Source: Carya illinoinensis (taxonomy: Eukaryota > Streptophyta > Magnoliopsida > Fagales > Juglandaceae). From it: a stretch of DNA of 64,000 bases. The position numbers and the translations under genes were made by a program. The notes under the pieces were generated by a model that was given only the letters and a program-made list of their open reading frames with translations, had not been told where the DNA came from and did no database searches. Location: positions 15,257,501 to 15,321,500 of the forward strand of contig NC_056758.1 in NCBI RefSeq assembly GCF_018687715.1, in the 5' to 3' direction. Positions 12,050-24,352 of this stretch are shown piece after piece. How positions within the stretch are numbered: the stretch's first letter is position 1; every line of letters begins with the position of its first letter.

Positions 12050-12275
12050 ATTGTAAGGGGATTTAGGTGCAATTTGAACGATGAAATGATATGGAATAGT
12101 TTTAAATAAAAATTTAAAAAAATATTATTTAAATATTATTTTTTAATATTATTATTATTTTAAGATTTAAAAATATTGAATTATTTATTATATTTTATGT
12201 AAAAATTTATTAAAATTATATTGATGAAATAAAATCAAATGAAATGAAATACTTTTATTATCCAAACGAGACATT
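12050..12275. mobile_element. Miniature element, GATGAGATG family
   Basis: An AT-rich core (TTTTTAATATTATTATTATTTTAAG, ATTATTTATTATATTTTATGT) is flanked by GATGAAATGATATGG and GAAATGAAATACTTTTATTATCCAAAC. It matches the family copies at 55690 and 56239. Confidence 0.6.
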
Positions 12276-12534
12276 AATAAAAAACACAATCGATAAAAGG
12301 ATGATATAGGTCAATGGTGCATGCACGTGCAAAAATATATTCATACATGAATGTATGCATGTGTTCATGGGTCGCAATGCTTGGCATGAGAAAGAAAAGG
12401 TATAGATTTAACCTATTTGAAACTTGGACTAAATTAATATCAACTCAGTTCAGTCTAATTTTAAATTAAATCTAACATCTAAATACACAACTCTCAAATT
12501 ACTAAATTCATCTCAACTTAAAATATCTTTATAC

Positions 12535-13745
12535 GTAGGTGGTGACTATTTACATGTTAGATGTACTGCACATATTTTGAATTTAATTGTGACCGATGGA
12601 TTGAAAGATGTTGATGACTTGGTTGCATGAGTAAGAATGACTGTGAGGTTTGTGAGATCTTCTTCTACTAAATTGGAGAAATTTAAGATTGTTACAAAAA
12701 ATGCAGGCATAATATTCAAGAATGGTCTTTGTACTGATATTTCTACAAGATGGAACTTAACCTTTTTTATGTTAGAGGCGGCTTAAGAATATAAGGTAGC
12801 CTTCAATTATTGTGTGATGAAAATATTCAATATATCAAATACTTTGATGAGCATGGGGATTAAGAAAGCTTATTGATAATGATTGGGAGGTAATGTTTAC
12901 TTTTGTAGATTTTTTAAAGCTTTTCTAGGAGGTCACATTAAAGTTATTTGATTCTTTATACCCTACATCTCATGAGTTCTTTCACTAAATATGGACAATA
13001 AAAAAAGAATTGGATGAAATAGGTAGGGTGACCATTTTAGGATGCGGGAAATGACATTGACCATAAGGGTCAAATATGACAAATATTGAAAAGATTTAAG
13101 TAGGCTAAATATTTTGTTATATGTAACTATTACTTTTGATCCCCATCTCAATATTGATGGGATTGTATATGGCTTGAGACTTGCACGCGGGAAGACATAG
13201 GCTGAACTTATTAGAGAAATAGTTAGAGAAACCCCGAGTAAATTGTTTGATAAGTTTACTACGATCAAAGATGGTACCGCATCTACACCTACATCTACCC
13301 CAGCTCCTCCTCTAAACACTGGAGTAGCGAAAAAGTGTAGGATGGCATGGAGTGAGAACCTCTCACATAACCCCCTACTAGTTCGTCAATCTATAAAGAC
13401 AAAGTCGAAGGTAGACAGATATTTGGCAGGGGATTTTCTTTTACATACAACGGACTTTGATATATTAGCATAATGTAATATCAATGTCATGAAATATCCC
13501 ATCATTGGAGAGATAGCCCGTTGTATTTTAGTCATCCCTATTAGTACCGTTATCTCAGAGTCGGCCTTTAGTATCGGAAGGCACGTATTGAATCTATTTC
13601 AAAATTTATTGTCTGCTACCACTATAAAGGTATTGATATGCACGTAGAGTTGAATGATAGAAAAGAAAATTTATGTTTAAGATATTCTTGAGTTTAAGAA
13701 GACCGACGAGGAAGAGAGTGGTGATCAGCTTGGATCTGGTAATCA
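12535..13745 (+). pseudogene. hAT-family transposase remnant
   Basis: Conceptual reading gives HVRCTAHILNLIV at about 12,560, a STRWNLTFFML segment near 12,740, and, after frameshifts and stops, an ARCILVIPISTVISESAFS segment at about 13,515-13,575. The last is the hallmark of the hAT C-terminal dimerisation domain (RICESLEEPER/Daysleeper type). Several stops show it is inactive. Terminal repeats were not located. Confidence 0.75.
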
Positions 13746-14580
13746 TTGATTTTATTTTCTTATTTTGATTTATTTATATTCATTTCATCCGTATTCGTTT
13801 ATAAGTTAATTGTTGTAACAATACATGAGATGAGTTACGTCTGCTGTAGTATGATTTCGCGCTATTAGACCCACCATTGTCAATTTGTCATTTGTCATAC
13901 CCATAGGTTTGTAAATTTTGTATTGTCCCATTATTGATTTTTTGTATATATTTATATAATTTTTTGTATATAGTTGATTTTTGTATTTACATATTATTTG
14001 TACAATATGAATATGTGTAGCTCAAGTCTCAAATCTCAATGAGTTAATTCTAATCCCAAGCCTAAGGACCAAAATTCAAATGACATTTTCTCAATGTCTC
14101 ATCTTAATCCCCATCTCATCATGGTTAGTCAAATTTTAATTTTTAATTTTTTTATTTCCAATATATGTTTGTAATTTTAATTCTTGTTTTTAGTTTATAA
14201 TTGTAATTTATTTTCCTATTAAATTGTTAATGTTGTTTTAGATTTTATGATCTCACAGGATGCAATACTAATTGCATATCTTTCCACCCTTGATCACCCG
14301 CCTTAGCCGCCCCAAATGTCATACAGCTTGCTTAGTTCAATGAAATTTGAATCAGTTGTACTTATATTTAGTTATTTGTAATTTTGATATAATGTCCGTT
14401 GTACCTTTTTATATTTATAATTTTGTAATTATTTACCGTCAAATTTTATAATAGTTTAGTTATTATTATTCTTTATTAGGTAGTAATTTGTAGTAATACT
14501 TCATTAGTTCGTTTGCTCTAAATTTATATAATGTATATTATTTTTATTCATGTAAATTTTTTTAAATATTCTTTTTGTTA
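13746..14580. other. AT-rich stretch without recognised features
   Basis: The composition is low-complexity AT-rich, with scattered TTTATATAATTTTTTG words and no coding signal. It may be residual sequence of the flanking hAT or gypsy elements. Confidence 0.5.
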
Positions 14581-14789
14581 ATTTCTGGGCCAAAGACCCA
14601 TTTGGAGGGATGATGGATGGATTGTCAGCCCACACACTCTAAGGGCAAGTGTCAAGGTGGAAAACCCCACCCCGTCCATGTAGAGGCGAGGGGCGGGGAG
14701 GGGGCTACCCAACCCTGTAGGGTGCGGGTAGCACCCCAAGGTAGAGGCAACCGACAAGACCCTAATGGGGATACTCAAAAAGAAACTCA

Positions 14790-15227
14790 ATGACAGGAAG
14801 GGTGCTTAGGTGGAGGAGCTTCCCATGGTTCTGTAGGCATACCAGGTTACGATGTGGATGCCAATGGAAGAAAACTCGTTCACCTTGGCCTATGGTTGAA
14901 GCAATGTTGCCAATTGAATTCGAGATCCCCACCTACAGGGTACAACGTTTCAAACAAGACTTTAACGACAAGAGACTTGAGGAACAACTTAACCTATTGA
15001 AAGAAGTCAAGCTCGAGGCAAAAGTGACAACAACCGCCTACAGAAGGTGGGTAGAGCGATGCTTCAATAGGAGGGTATACCGGAGATTATTCAAAGTCAG
15101 AAACCTCAAGCTGAAGCAGATAGGAACCACCACCCAAGATGAGGAGAAGCTGGGCCCTCAGAGAGAAGGACTCTACGTAGTTGTTGCCAACAACTGCCCG
15201 AGCACCTATTGGCTTCGAGGCTCCTGA
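14790..15227 (+). pseudogene. Ty3/gypsy integrase C-terminal fragment
   Basis: From about residue 35 the 145-codon frame follows the end of plant gypsy integrases: EAMLPIEFEIPTYRVQRF, a long helix with NLLKEVKLEAKV, YNRRV-type basic residues and a degraded GPY segment (LGPQREGLYVV). The integrase core and reverse transcriptase are absent. Confidence 0.72.
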
Positions 15228-16210
15228 GGGAATGAGCTGCCACATCCTTGGAACGCCTAGCATCCATGAATGTTTTATCATTAAAAACTTTATAATTTGT
15301 AATTTACATTCCTGTGTTATTATCACAAATTCATCCAATGGGAATATGGCTTTTCAAGAATAAAGTGTATGGGCTCCTTGTCTACATTAGCTAAAATCAA
15401 ATCTTCATCCACAAAATCCCAATGATTACTTATCTCCCCGCAGGATACCAAAGAGACGGGTGTAACGCCTCAGGCTACCTTGTCCTTCTCGTGGCAAAGT
15501 GTGAGCCCTCGGCAACCCAATTATTTACCTTCCTCGTGAGTGTCAATAGGTAGGAGTGAGTCCAATTCAAAACTGCCCAAACAACCTACCTCCCAACAAG
15601 GGTCAACAAACGAGACCAGCACTTAAGGTGACCCGACCTCCCCCACAGAGGAGAGTAGGTCCAGCTTTATTGCTACTCGAACAACTTACCCCGATCTCAA
15701 CCACTACGAAGAGTGGATATAGCACTAGCTTGGCCCTCACTTGCCTTCCATGTGGCATCAATGAGTAAGAGCAGGTCTAGTCCCAAACTGCCCGAACTTC
15801 TCTACAAAGGTCAACAGGCGGGACTAACCCCTATGCTAGCCTGACCTCCCGACGTAGGAGAACAGGTCCTCGCCACATCAAAGGGTAGACTGGCTTCTCA
15901 GTTGTCTAACTAATTACCTCCCTAGGAGGGTCCAAAGGGAGGGCATGGTCTGAGGCACCCCTACCCCTACCCGTCCCTTGATGGAGTGCAAGTCAGTCCT
16001 TCGACTATCCAACATAACTCTGGAGCACTATCTCCAGCAATAGAACACCTTGAGCTTATGCTACACCATTCGGATTGACTAGGTTAGCAGGTATCAAAAA
16101 TCATTTACACTGGCAAATTTAACTTTTGTAGTGCAGATTAGTACCCTTGATTTACCTTCCCCGTAAGGCACGAAAGGGATAGGTGTAATACCTATATCAC
16201 CCATTATAAT
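15228..16210 (+). repeat. Probable gypsy 3' untranslated region with diverged internal repeats
   Basis: The moderately GC-rich non-coding sequence follows the integrase fragment. Phrases recur in diverged form: AACTGCCC(A/G)AAC..., GGTCAACA(A/G)(A/G)CG(G/A)GAC, and GACGGGTGTAACGCC at 15456 against GATAGGTGTAATACC at 16170. This suggests tandem units of 100-250 bp. No LTR boundary was resolved. Confidence 0.4.
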
Positions 16211-17389
16211 TTAAAAATAAATCACCCATACAACCCCCCCGCCCAACTTGCTTCATTCACATTGTTTTTGCTTTGCCAATACACGAAATAAAAAGAGTCA
16301 CCTCCTAAAACTATCTTGCTAGGTTGTGTTATAGAGAGAAGATACGGAAAAATGGAAAGAAATGAAAGAGTATGGTTTGCTCAATATTTAACCGCAAGGG
16401 AATATATATTATACACATGTATAAGTAACCATTGCCAGAAAATTGTGGCAATCAAACAACTTGATTAGTGTACAAGTAACCACTACAAATAACAAAATTT
16501 AGTGCTTTATAGTCAATGCACCAACGCCAAAGCATAAAAAAAATTAGTTAGCTAAAATGCATCGCATGTGTTTGACAAAAGTCTTATGAAACATTAAAGG
16601 TGAAATTAGACAAGATTGAGTTAAGATCGTTGCTTACCCGGTAAGAGCGCATTCCTGGACCCATGATTGTTGATCTCTTAATGGTAAGACTTCAGTCGTG
16701 AAGCTTGACCGTGGAGGACCTCTGCTTCTGTAGTAAGATGGTAGTGGAGTATCTTGATTTCGGCATGGGGATGGAGTTATATAGAAAATTGAAACAAAAA
16801 TGAAAAAATAAAAACCAAATAGGGGCACAATATACACCTGCAGAGGAGATGCTCACAACGTCAAGGTTAGAGTACCAAACTTGAGAGATTGGAAATAAAG
16901 TTTCTAACAGATGGAAATGAAGTTGAGTGCAGATGGTAGAGGATCAGTTTGACCGCACCATATTTCAGAGAAAAATTTCATGTTTGTTTACCACGCTGAT
17001 TGCAGAAGCCACAGAGGGTTGCAATGGTTCAGATGGTAAAAGGCCGATCAAATTGACTGTTGGAGCATGGGGGTTGCAAAGAGTTTGTGGTTGATAGTAG
17101 GAAAATTGCCGTTGAAACAGTGGCCAGTTGTTACACCTTGGGTCCCATTGAAGCTGTCAATTGTGGGGGATGGTGATTGGAGTAATGCCTTTTTGCCTCA
17201 TTGCTTCCAGATTTCAATTCAGTGCTGGCTCTTCGAGGTTCAATCCGTCGCATCTCACTGCAATAGAGTTCCTCACGTTCTCCTCAGTAATTTATTCGCA
17301 TCTCGCTGTAGCAGAGTTCCTCACGTTCTCCTAAGTAATTTTTCCAATAGCTCAATTTGGTTATAGATGGGGGAAGCTAAAGAAGGAGC

Positions 17390-17391
<2 letters not shown>
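16211..17391. other. Unassigned non-coding region
   Basis: The open frames here show no recognisable protein. A short direct duplication occurs at about 17,236-17,340 (CGCATCTCGCTG.../GAGTTCCTCACGTTCTCCT repeated). It could belong to the gypsy remnant upstream. Confidence 0.4.

Positions 17392-17459
<68 letters not shown>
17392..17459. repeat. (GA)n microsatellite, about 34 units
   Basis: The sequence is an uninterrupted GA repeat of 68 bp. Confidence 0.95.
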
Positions 17460-17463
<4 letters not shown>

Positions 17464-18529
17464 GGTAGGAATTAACGGAAACTTAAAAACAATTTCAAAA
17501 TACAGACGTCAGGAATCTCTGCCATTTGTCAAGGGTTATATCTATGTATAGTATTAAAGTTTAGCTCACCTCGATGTAGTTCAGTTGGGTGTTTGGTTTC
17601 TAGAAGAGGCTTCAATTTAAAGTGCATTGAGCTTATCTTAACTCACTCAAGTAACCAAACGGGCCCTAAGTGTATTAAGGGGAAATATGAGATGGGCTCG
17701 AGTATGGGCTTGGCCTGTGTTTTAGCTTTAGAGGAAAAAAGGTCTGTTGTGGGCTTCAATGGGAAGGCAAAAGACTTGGGCTAGGCAAGAGGGAATGAAA
17801 AGGCCATGGGCCCAAGTCCTGGGCTTCAACCCAGGGGAAAGGTCTCGTCTAGCCCATCAGGGGTTGTTTAGATGAAATGATCGTAGGTCATAAGAGTTGT
17901 TGGCCCATCAGTGGGGAAGCACAAGCCACCAGCACCTATGATCCTAGAGACCACACTAATGACTCCAGAACCGTCTTTAGCAACCATGCCGACAAACCTA
18001 GAACCACAGATGGCTCTAAAACCCCAGACAATCCCATTATCATCGACAATAGCACCTAAAGAGCTTGGAGAAGGGAGTTTGAGCACCTCTTTTCCCGGTG
18101 GTAGCACTTGAGTGTTGGATTTAGCACAGACAAGTCTGACGATGGTTTTTGGTGCATCAACGACATCAACTAGCTCCATGATGTCATCGACAATGGTACT
18201 TATAGAAGAAAGGGCTCCGATTCTTACGAACTGCCTCCTATCATCAATTGGGCAACCACAGGGGGTTGTGCTGGAGGCTTCCGACTCCATCCTTAGGGTC
18301 AAAATCTTAGTGAAATATGAAGGAGTGGACTAAAAATAGCCACATGGAGTTGGGCTAGGACGTGAGGACAGAGGTCTTTTTGGTGGGGGTGCCAGATGGG
18401 GAATGTCTTGATGGTGAGGATTTGTAGTTGGCCATTTGTGAGCAGGAATGCTTAGATGGGAGGAAGGCTTAACCAATTGAACACTTCCTCCTAGTTCTGG
18501 CTCAAAGAGATTCAGGTTGGAATGGGTGT
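17460..18529 (+). other. Unassigned; possibly the 5' part of the LINE that follows
   Basis: Overlapping open frames of 60-144 codons occur on both strands between 17,868 and 18,333, but none is recognised. Because LINE-type coding begins at about 18,530 on the plus strand, this may be the divergent N-terminal part of the same element. Confidence 0.35.
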
Positions 18530-19547
18530 TCAAGAAGGTGTTGAAGTTACAAGCTGTTATTAGAGCCTACAATATAGGGTATAAAGAGCAGTTCAGGGCC
18601 CTTCTTGTTGCCATTGAAGCTGGTCATTTGAAGTCTGCTACAAAGAGAGATAAGGAACTCAAAAAGCTCTAATGTTCTATTAATTATGAAGTAAAGGAGG
18701 GGAGAGGTGGAAGGGATAGATCAAAAGGGATGAGGATCAACTTTGTTTATGAAACCTAAGATTCTCTCTTGGAATGTGTGTGGGCTCAATGATCGCAACA
18801 AGTGCCTTCATATAAAATCTCTATTGCGATTGGGGTAGGTTGATGTGGTGTGTTTTTAAGAGACAAAATTTCAGTTTGTTGATAGAAGAATTGTTCGTAG
18901 TGTGTAGGGGTGTTTGTACGTGTGTTGGTCTTATTTGGCTTCAGTGGGTGTGTCGAGTGTTCTTTTAATCTGGGACAAAAGAGTAGTGGAGGTGGTAGAA
19001 GAGTGTGCTGGGACTTTCTTAGTCGCTAATCTCTTTAAAAATGTGGTAGATGATGAGGAGTGGGCTTTTGTAGATATCTTTGGGCCCAACTTGGATAGAG
19101 ATAGGAGGAGGCTTTGGGAGAAATTGGTTTATATTGTTTATGGGATGTATCGTGGTGTATGGGAGGTGATTTCAACATCACCCGCTTCCCCAACAAGCGA
19201 TTAGGGAGTCATTACAATTCTTTGGTCATGGAGGAGTTCTTTGAGTTTATTTTTTATTTGGACCTTATGGATCTCTCCCTAGTTGGGGGCGCGTTCACTT
19301 GGTCCAACAGTACGGGTTGGTCGAGATTGGATAGGTTTCTTGTCTCTCCTTCGTGGGAGGTCTACTTTCCTAAGTTGTGCCAAAAGCTGTTGCCTCATGT
19401 ATACTCAGATCATTTCCCTATTTTGTTAGAGTCTGGCAGTATTCATGGGGGGCATTGATATTTCAAGTTTGAAAATATGTGGTTAGTGGTTGATGGTTTC
19501 ATTGAGAATGTTTGTTCTTGGTGGTCTTCTTAGCACTTCATGGTTAC
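18530..19547 (+). mobile_element. L1-type LINE, endonuclease part, interrupted
   Basis: The conceptual frame runs through an ILSWNVCGLNDRNK segment (AP-endonuclease start), GGDFNITRFPNKR at about 19,160, LSLVGGAFTWSNS, RLDRFLVSPSW and YSDHFPILLE (the terminal SDH motif). Stops at about 18,836 and 18,859 break the first half, so it is not functional. The reading stops where a minus-strand LINE tail begins at 19548. The LINE reverse transcriptase at 26595 could be its other half, but some 350 codons would be missing. Confidence 0.75.
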
Positions 19548-20276
19548 TTTTTTTTTTTTTTTTTTTAAAAAAAGAGATAAAGGTCACATGTTCATGAGTA
19601 ACTCCCTTCCAATTTTATTAAAAGCCTTCACTTATGGTGAATGAATACCGTGGTAACAACTTGAGAGCCAAAGCGAAAGAATAGTAAAAAACCAATTTAA
19701 ACAGGCCTATAACCAAAACCAAAAGACAAAAGGAGAACAACAAAACAATTCAAAGTAAACTCATATTAACAATGTAGGTATGGTAAGCCCATCTTGTTCA
19801 ACCTGATGATGCCCCTCAAATGACTAGGCACAGAACCTTCCCCCTCAAAACGACATGTAAATCCTTCCTCACCTTGACGCACCAAAAAATTCGCAGCTTG
19901 GTTTGGCTCTCAAAACTAATGTCGAATTGAGAAATTAATGCCTTGTAATTCCTGAAGAACTTCCTCTCAAAAATCCCAAAGATACCAAATTAAACACTAT
20001 CCAGCAATAACCCAGTTCACTACTAATTGTGAGTCACACTCAATTTTCAGGAAAAAAAAACCCATAGATTTGTATAGAGCCACCCCCTCTTTGAGGGCTC
20101 TAAGTTCAGCCTCATTATTGAGACTATTGCCAAAATAGGCAGAGAAACCCCCCAAAATAGAACCACCACTATCCTGAATCACCCCTCCTCCACCACAGGT
20201 TCTTGGATTTCCTCTACAACTTCCATCAACGTTAAGCTTTACAAAACCAAACGACAGCTTGCACCACAAGACACAC

Positions 20277-21481
20277 TGTTGAACTCAAGGTTTCAAGTTT
20301 CATGTGATTATAAATCTACACATGGATTTTGATGATAACAAATGAATTCAAAGAATAAATGAGTTTCAAGCTCAAGTTGTTCGCACAATGGAATCAAGCA
20401 CATCAAAGAACCAAACATGAGCAAGAAGGAAACAAGTTCACATTAAAGTTATAGAGTAATGTTGTAAATCTCTTAACATTCGAAATTAGGATTAATGCTC
20501 AAAATTAATATTTTATCACAAAGTATTAAAATACATTTTTCATATGGGCATGTTTTATTTGAATATTTTCAAAAGTGATTGATACTTTTTTAGACTTATA
20601 CAAAAAGTAAAAGATTAGGTTTGAATTTTTTGAAAAGGAAAGTGTGCTCCTTTTGTCATATGCAAAAAGTAAAATATTAGGTTTGAATTTTTTGAAAAGG
20701 AAAGTGTGTTCATTTTGTCATATGCCAAAAGTAAAAGATTAGGTTTGATTTTTTTGAAAAAGTGAATGATGTTGTCTTTGACAATTGAAAAAGAAGAACC
20801 TTTTATTTGAATTTTTTGAAAAAATGAATGATGTTGTCTTTGACATGTGAATCTTTTTAAATTTGAATATGAAGTCTCATATGCCTATAAATAGATCATT
20901 TGAGAGCTTCACATTCACAACACTAAGAGCATACAACATTCATTCAAAGCTTTCATTCTCTCTTCTCTAAGCATTGAGCCTTAATCCTTGTTCATTTTGA
21001 GAGATATAGTTTGCGCTGTATTGTTCTTATTTCACTCATTGAGGAGTGTTTTCTGATAACCTACCCACTATCAGCTTTTGTATCAGAAAAAGGGTGTGTA
21101 TAACCCTTGTACGTGTAGAAAGTATTTTACACGGGGAATAGTTGAATCACCACGTGTAAGGTGATTGCAAGTGTAGAGGGTGTTCTACACGGATCCTTTG
21201 TAGCGGTGTTGTTCAAAGGGGTAATAGGTTTCTATCTCCACCTGAAGGAGGTTGAATAGTGAATTTGGAAATCCTCAAGGGGTAGCTTGAGGCAAGGACG
21301 CAGGCAGTGGGGCCGAACCTCGTTAACATACTGAGTTTGCTTCTCTCTTACCCTTGCTCTTTATATTTATTGTTATTTCATATTTTATTTATATTTTATA
21401 TTATATATTTGATTTATAATTGTTATTTTTTTTAATACAACTCAATTCACCCCCCCTCTTGTGTTAGTCATCTGGGCAACA
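20277..21481 (+). mobile_element. Solo LTR (1,205 bp) with 5-bp target duplication
   Basis: It begins TGTTGAACTC and ends CTGGGCAACA, giving inverted termini TGTTG/CAACA. CACAC flanks it at 20272-20276 and 21482-21486. No internal retroelement region is left. The part after about 21,220 matches the LTR at 8220-9161. The insertion site is within the LINE frame just before RNase H. Confidence 0.87.
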
Positions 21482-22894
21482 CACACCTCACCCAATAACT
21501 CTTAATGGATTGCATGGGTAGGCCTAAATTCTGTAAAATCCGCTCATTCGAAAGAGAGAGGGAGTGCACTTTCTTATATTCACTCGATAGAATATTCAGC
21601 CACGTTTTCAGCGAGAACCAGGAACCATCAATAGACTCCACACAACCCTCCATCCTAGCTCTGCAATGCCTCTGCCAAAATTTCCAAGTGATAATACAAG
21701 GAAAGATGCCAATTAGCATACCTAGTTGTGAGTTCTTCTTAGCTAGAGCAAACCAAGTCACACATCCCCACCAAGTTTGTGACGGCAACACTGAAATTCC
21801 AAACTCCCTTATTGCCCTCTACCATTGCTGTGCTGCAACCTCTCTTGACCATAAAACATGATCAAGAGACTCAACCTCTTTAGCCACACAATAATCACAT
21901 CTGGATGCCAAGGAAATACCACATAATTGCACCTGAGTATCCACAAGTAAACACTAAAAATGGGCCTTCCACATACACAAGGAAATTTACTTTGGTAAGA
22001 GTCTACGCCAGATCCAAGGTAAATCAATAGGAGTAGTCGACTTAACTCGAACCATCTCCCAAGCACTGGCTGATGAAAAATTCCTATAAGTTGTAGGCTT
22101 CCACACAATGATATCTTCCCCTTCTTTACCAACAGCAATCGAGGAAACAATGTCCCCCATGAGACTAGTACCAACCAGATTTTCAAGGGACTCAAAATCC
22201 CAAGCCCTATCAACCCAACACTCCCGAAGCTGAATCAAAGGGTTTGTCACGTCTGGTACCCTCAAGCAAAGTGATCCATTCTCTAACCATCGATCAAACC
22301 AGAAGGATATGCACCCCACTTTTTACTTTCCAGATGATATTCTCACACACCTTAGGCAAGACAGACATGATAGACTTCCAAAACTGAGAACAAGAAATAT
22401 CATTTTTTGCAAGCATTAAATGCCCACGTCGGGCATATTTTGTTTTGAAAAACCGGGTCCACAGATTGTCAACTGGTATAAGATGCCAAGCAAATTTCAT
22501 GTGAAGGGAGCTCTGAACCTCAAAGAAATCTCAAAGACCCAGACCTCCCTTTAACGTCGACCTACACACCTTGGACCGTGAACACCACTTCTGTTTAGCA
22601 ATGCCATTTACCTCTCCTAAAAAAAAAAGAAAAAAAGAGGATAGTAGTGAGTTAAGTCTCTTCAAAGTCACTTTAGGAACATTCATAACCGATAGGAGAT
22701 GTGTTAACATGAATGAGAGCACATGTTTAAGCAGAATAAACTGTCCATCCTATGACAATAATCTAAGCTTCCACCCTACCACATTATCCCAAATTTTATT
22801 CGCAAGTAGCTCCAAATGCCTAGCCATTAAATGACTAGAAATCAGAGGAACACCCAGGTAAAGAATCAGAAAAATACCTTCTAAGAACCCATAA

Positions 22895-23108
22895 ATTCTT
22901 AGGTTCGGTTTGGCCCATCAAAATTTTTATCTCCAACTCAAAATTCTCATATCATCATTACAATTTTCCCAAATCTCCATATAAAATATAATAAATAATT
23001 CAACTTTTTCAAATCTCAAAACAATAATAATATTAAAATATAATATTATAATATTATAATATTTTATCTTAAAATTCAAAATTCTTATCTTACTATCAAA
23101 CCATACAG
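22895..23108. mobile_element. Miniature element inside the LINE reverse transcriptase
   Basis: It is an AT-rich block with ends GGTTCGGTTTGGCCCATCAAAA and CTTACTATCAAACCATACAG and a core ATATAAAATATAATAAATAATTC, the reverse complement of the GATGAGATG family core. LINE coding resumes on both sides. Confidence 0.65.
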
Positions 23109-23691
23109 TACGCCACGACTCCTTGCATGTCTAATGTGCTTGGAAAGAAAAATCGCTGATTTCCTCTTGTTAATACTTTTGCCAGACCAGATCTCATACA
23201 GTTCAAAAATCTGCGTTAATCTTTTAACGGGTTGAGCATCTCCATTAGCAAATACCATACGATAATCTGTATAAAATAGATGAGAAATCAAAGGTGCACC
23301 CATAAGATGATAAAATTTGCTAATGAGACATTCCTCAAAATCCCTCTTGAGTAGGCGGGATAAAACTTCCTCCATAATGATAAACAAATAAGAGGAAAGA
23401 GAATTACCTTGGCGCAACCCTCTAAACGGTTTAAAGAATCCTTTATACTTCTCATTCATCATAATTGAAAACCAATGAGACTTCACACACTTCGCAATTT
23501 GACAAAAGAATTTATCGTTAAAACCAAATCCCTTCAAAACATCTAACAGAAAACCCTAGTGGACTCTATCATAAGCTTTAGTCGTGTCAACCTTTATAAT
23601 AATATTACCTCCTTGAGTTTTCCTATGTATCGAGTGCACCATCTCCTGAGTAAGGGTGATATTTTCAAAACTACTACGTCCCAGGATAAAT

Positions 23692-24352
23692 TGTTACAAC
23701 CCCTAGAAAAGTCACCTTGGGACAAGCCTTGACACTGCCCTTAGGAGTCAAGGACAGCACCTTGGCTAGACCACAAGCATGCCTTGGCTCTTGGGGTGAC
23801 ACGCACAGGGCACCTAGCAAGCATGCATGCCTTGGCCCGTGCGGTGGCACACACGGGGCGCCCAGCATGCAGGCTAGTGTGGCTAGCGAGAGCTTGCTTG
23901 CGCGAGCAGCTTGGTGCCGCACGCCCATGCAAAATCTCAGTGTGCAGGTCCATGCGCACCATGGTGGGCCGCGTGGCCCTTGCATGCACCCATGCACCGC
24001 AAGGCCTTGCGCGGCGCTTCCAGCCCACACAGCCATACTTCAGCAAGGTTAGTGGCATGCCCATCAGGCATGCCATCCAACGCATGGCTCTAGCCTTTGT
24101 CTTGCATAGCAGGTCAATGGTATGCCCACCAGGTATGCCATCCAGTGCACAGTTACAACCAGTGCCTTGCAGAGTAGGTCAGGCATGCCACCCAGCGCAT
24201 GGCTCCAGCCCATGCCTTGCAGACTCAGCACCTAGCCCACCAGCCTAGGCCATGCCGTGCACCGTCATGGCTCACCATCAGTAAGCCATGCCGCACCACT
24301 TGACCATGGACCAACCCAAAGACTGTTGTGCACCCACTTAGCCCACCATGGG
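23692..24352. repeat. GC-rich block of diverged CATGCC-containing repeats
   Basis: It begins TGTTACAACCCCTAG, an LTR-like start. The block is far more GC-rich than its surroundings and is built of diverged phrases such as GGCATGCC(A/C)(T/A)CCA(A/G)(C/T)GCA and AGCATGC. Long open frames occur in several frames on both strands, as expected from composition alone. Confidence 0.5.

Larger units (their letters stand above)
19548..23691 (-). mobile_element. L1-type LINE with RNase H domain, 5'-truncated and disrupted
   Basis: The minus strand starts inside reverse transcriptase (23537-23085, with GLRQGNSLSSYLFI; the catalytic YADD is changed to YTDY). It passes a miniature element (about 22,895-23,108) and continues through 22722-21800 (linker and zinc-binding domain, SFWFDRWLENGSL) and 21791-21487. 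It resumes at 20271 with an RNase H domain (20269-19997: LNVDGSCRGNP, NNEAELRAL, ECDSQL, so the acidic residues are kept). The 3' end is a T-run on the plus strand at 19548-19566. A solo LTR splits the segment before RNase H. Frameshifts and a lost catalytic aspartate make it inactive. Confidence 0.83.

Noticed and set aside
17392..17459. CRISPR-like or satellite array
   Set aside because: Simple dinucleotide repeat; no spacer structure anywhere in the window.
17868..18333. 144-codon minus frame and several plus frames
   Set aside because: No recognisable domain, and the region adjoins a plus-strand LINE. It is treated as possible LINE 5' sequence.
23674..24250. Several long frames of 110-154 codons
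   Set aside because: They overlap on both strands in a GC-rich repeat with few stop codons by composition. No protein features were seen.
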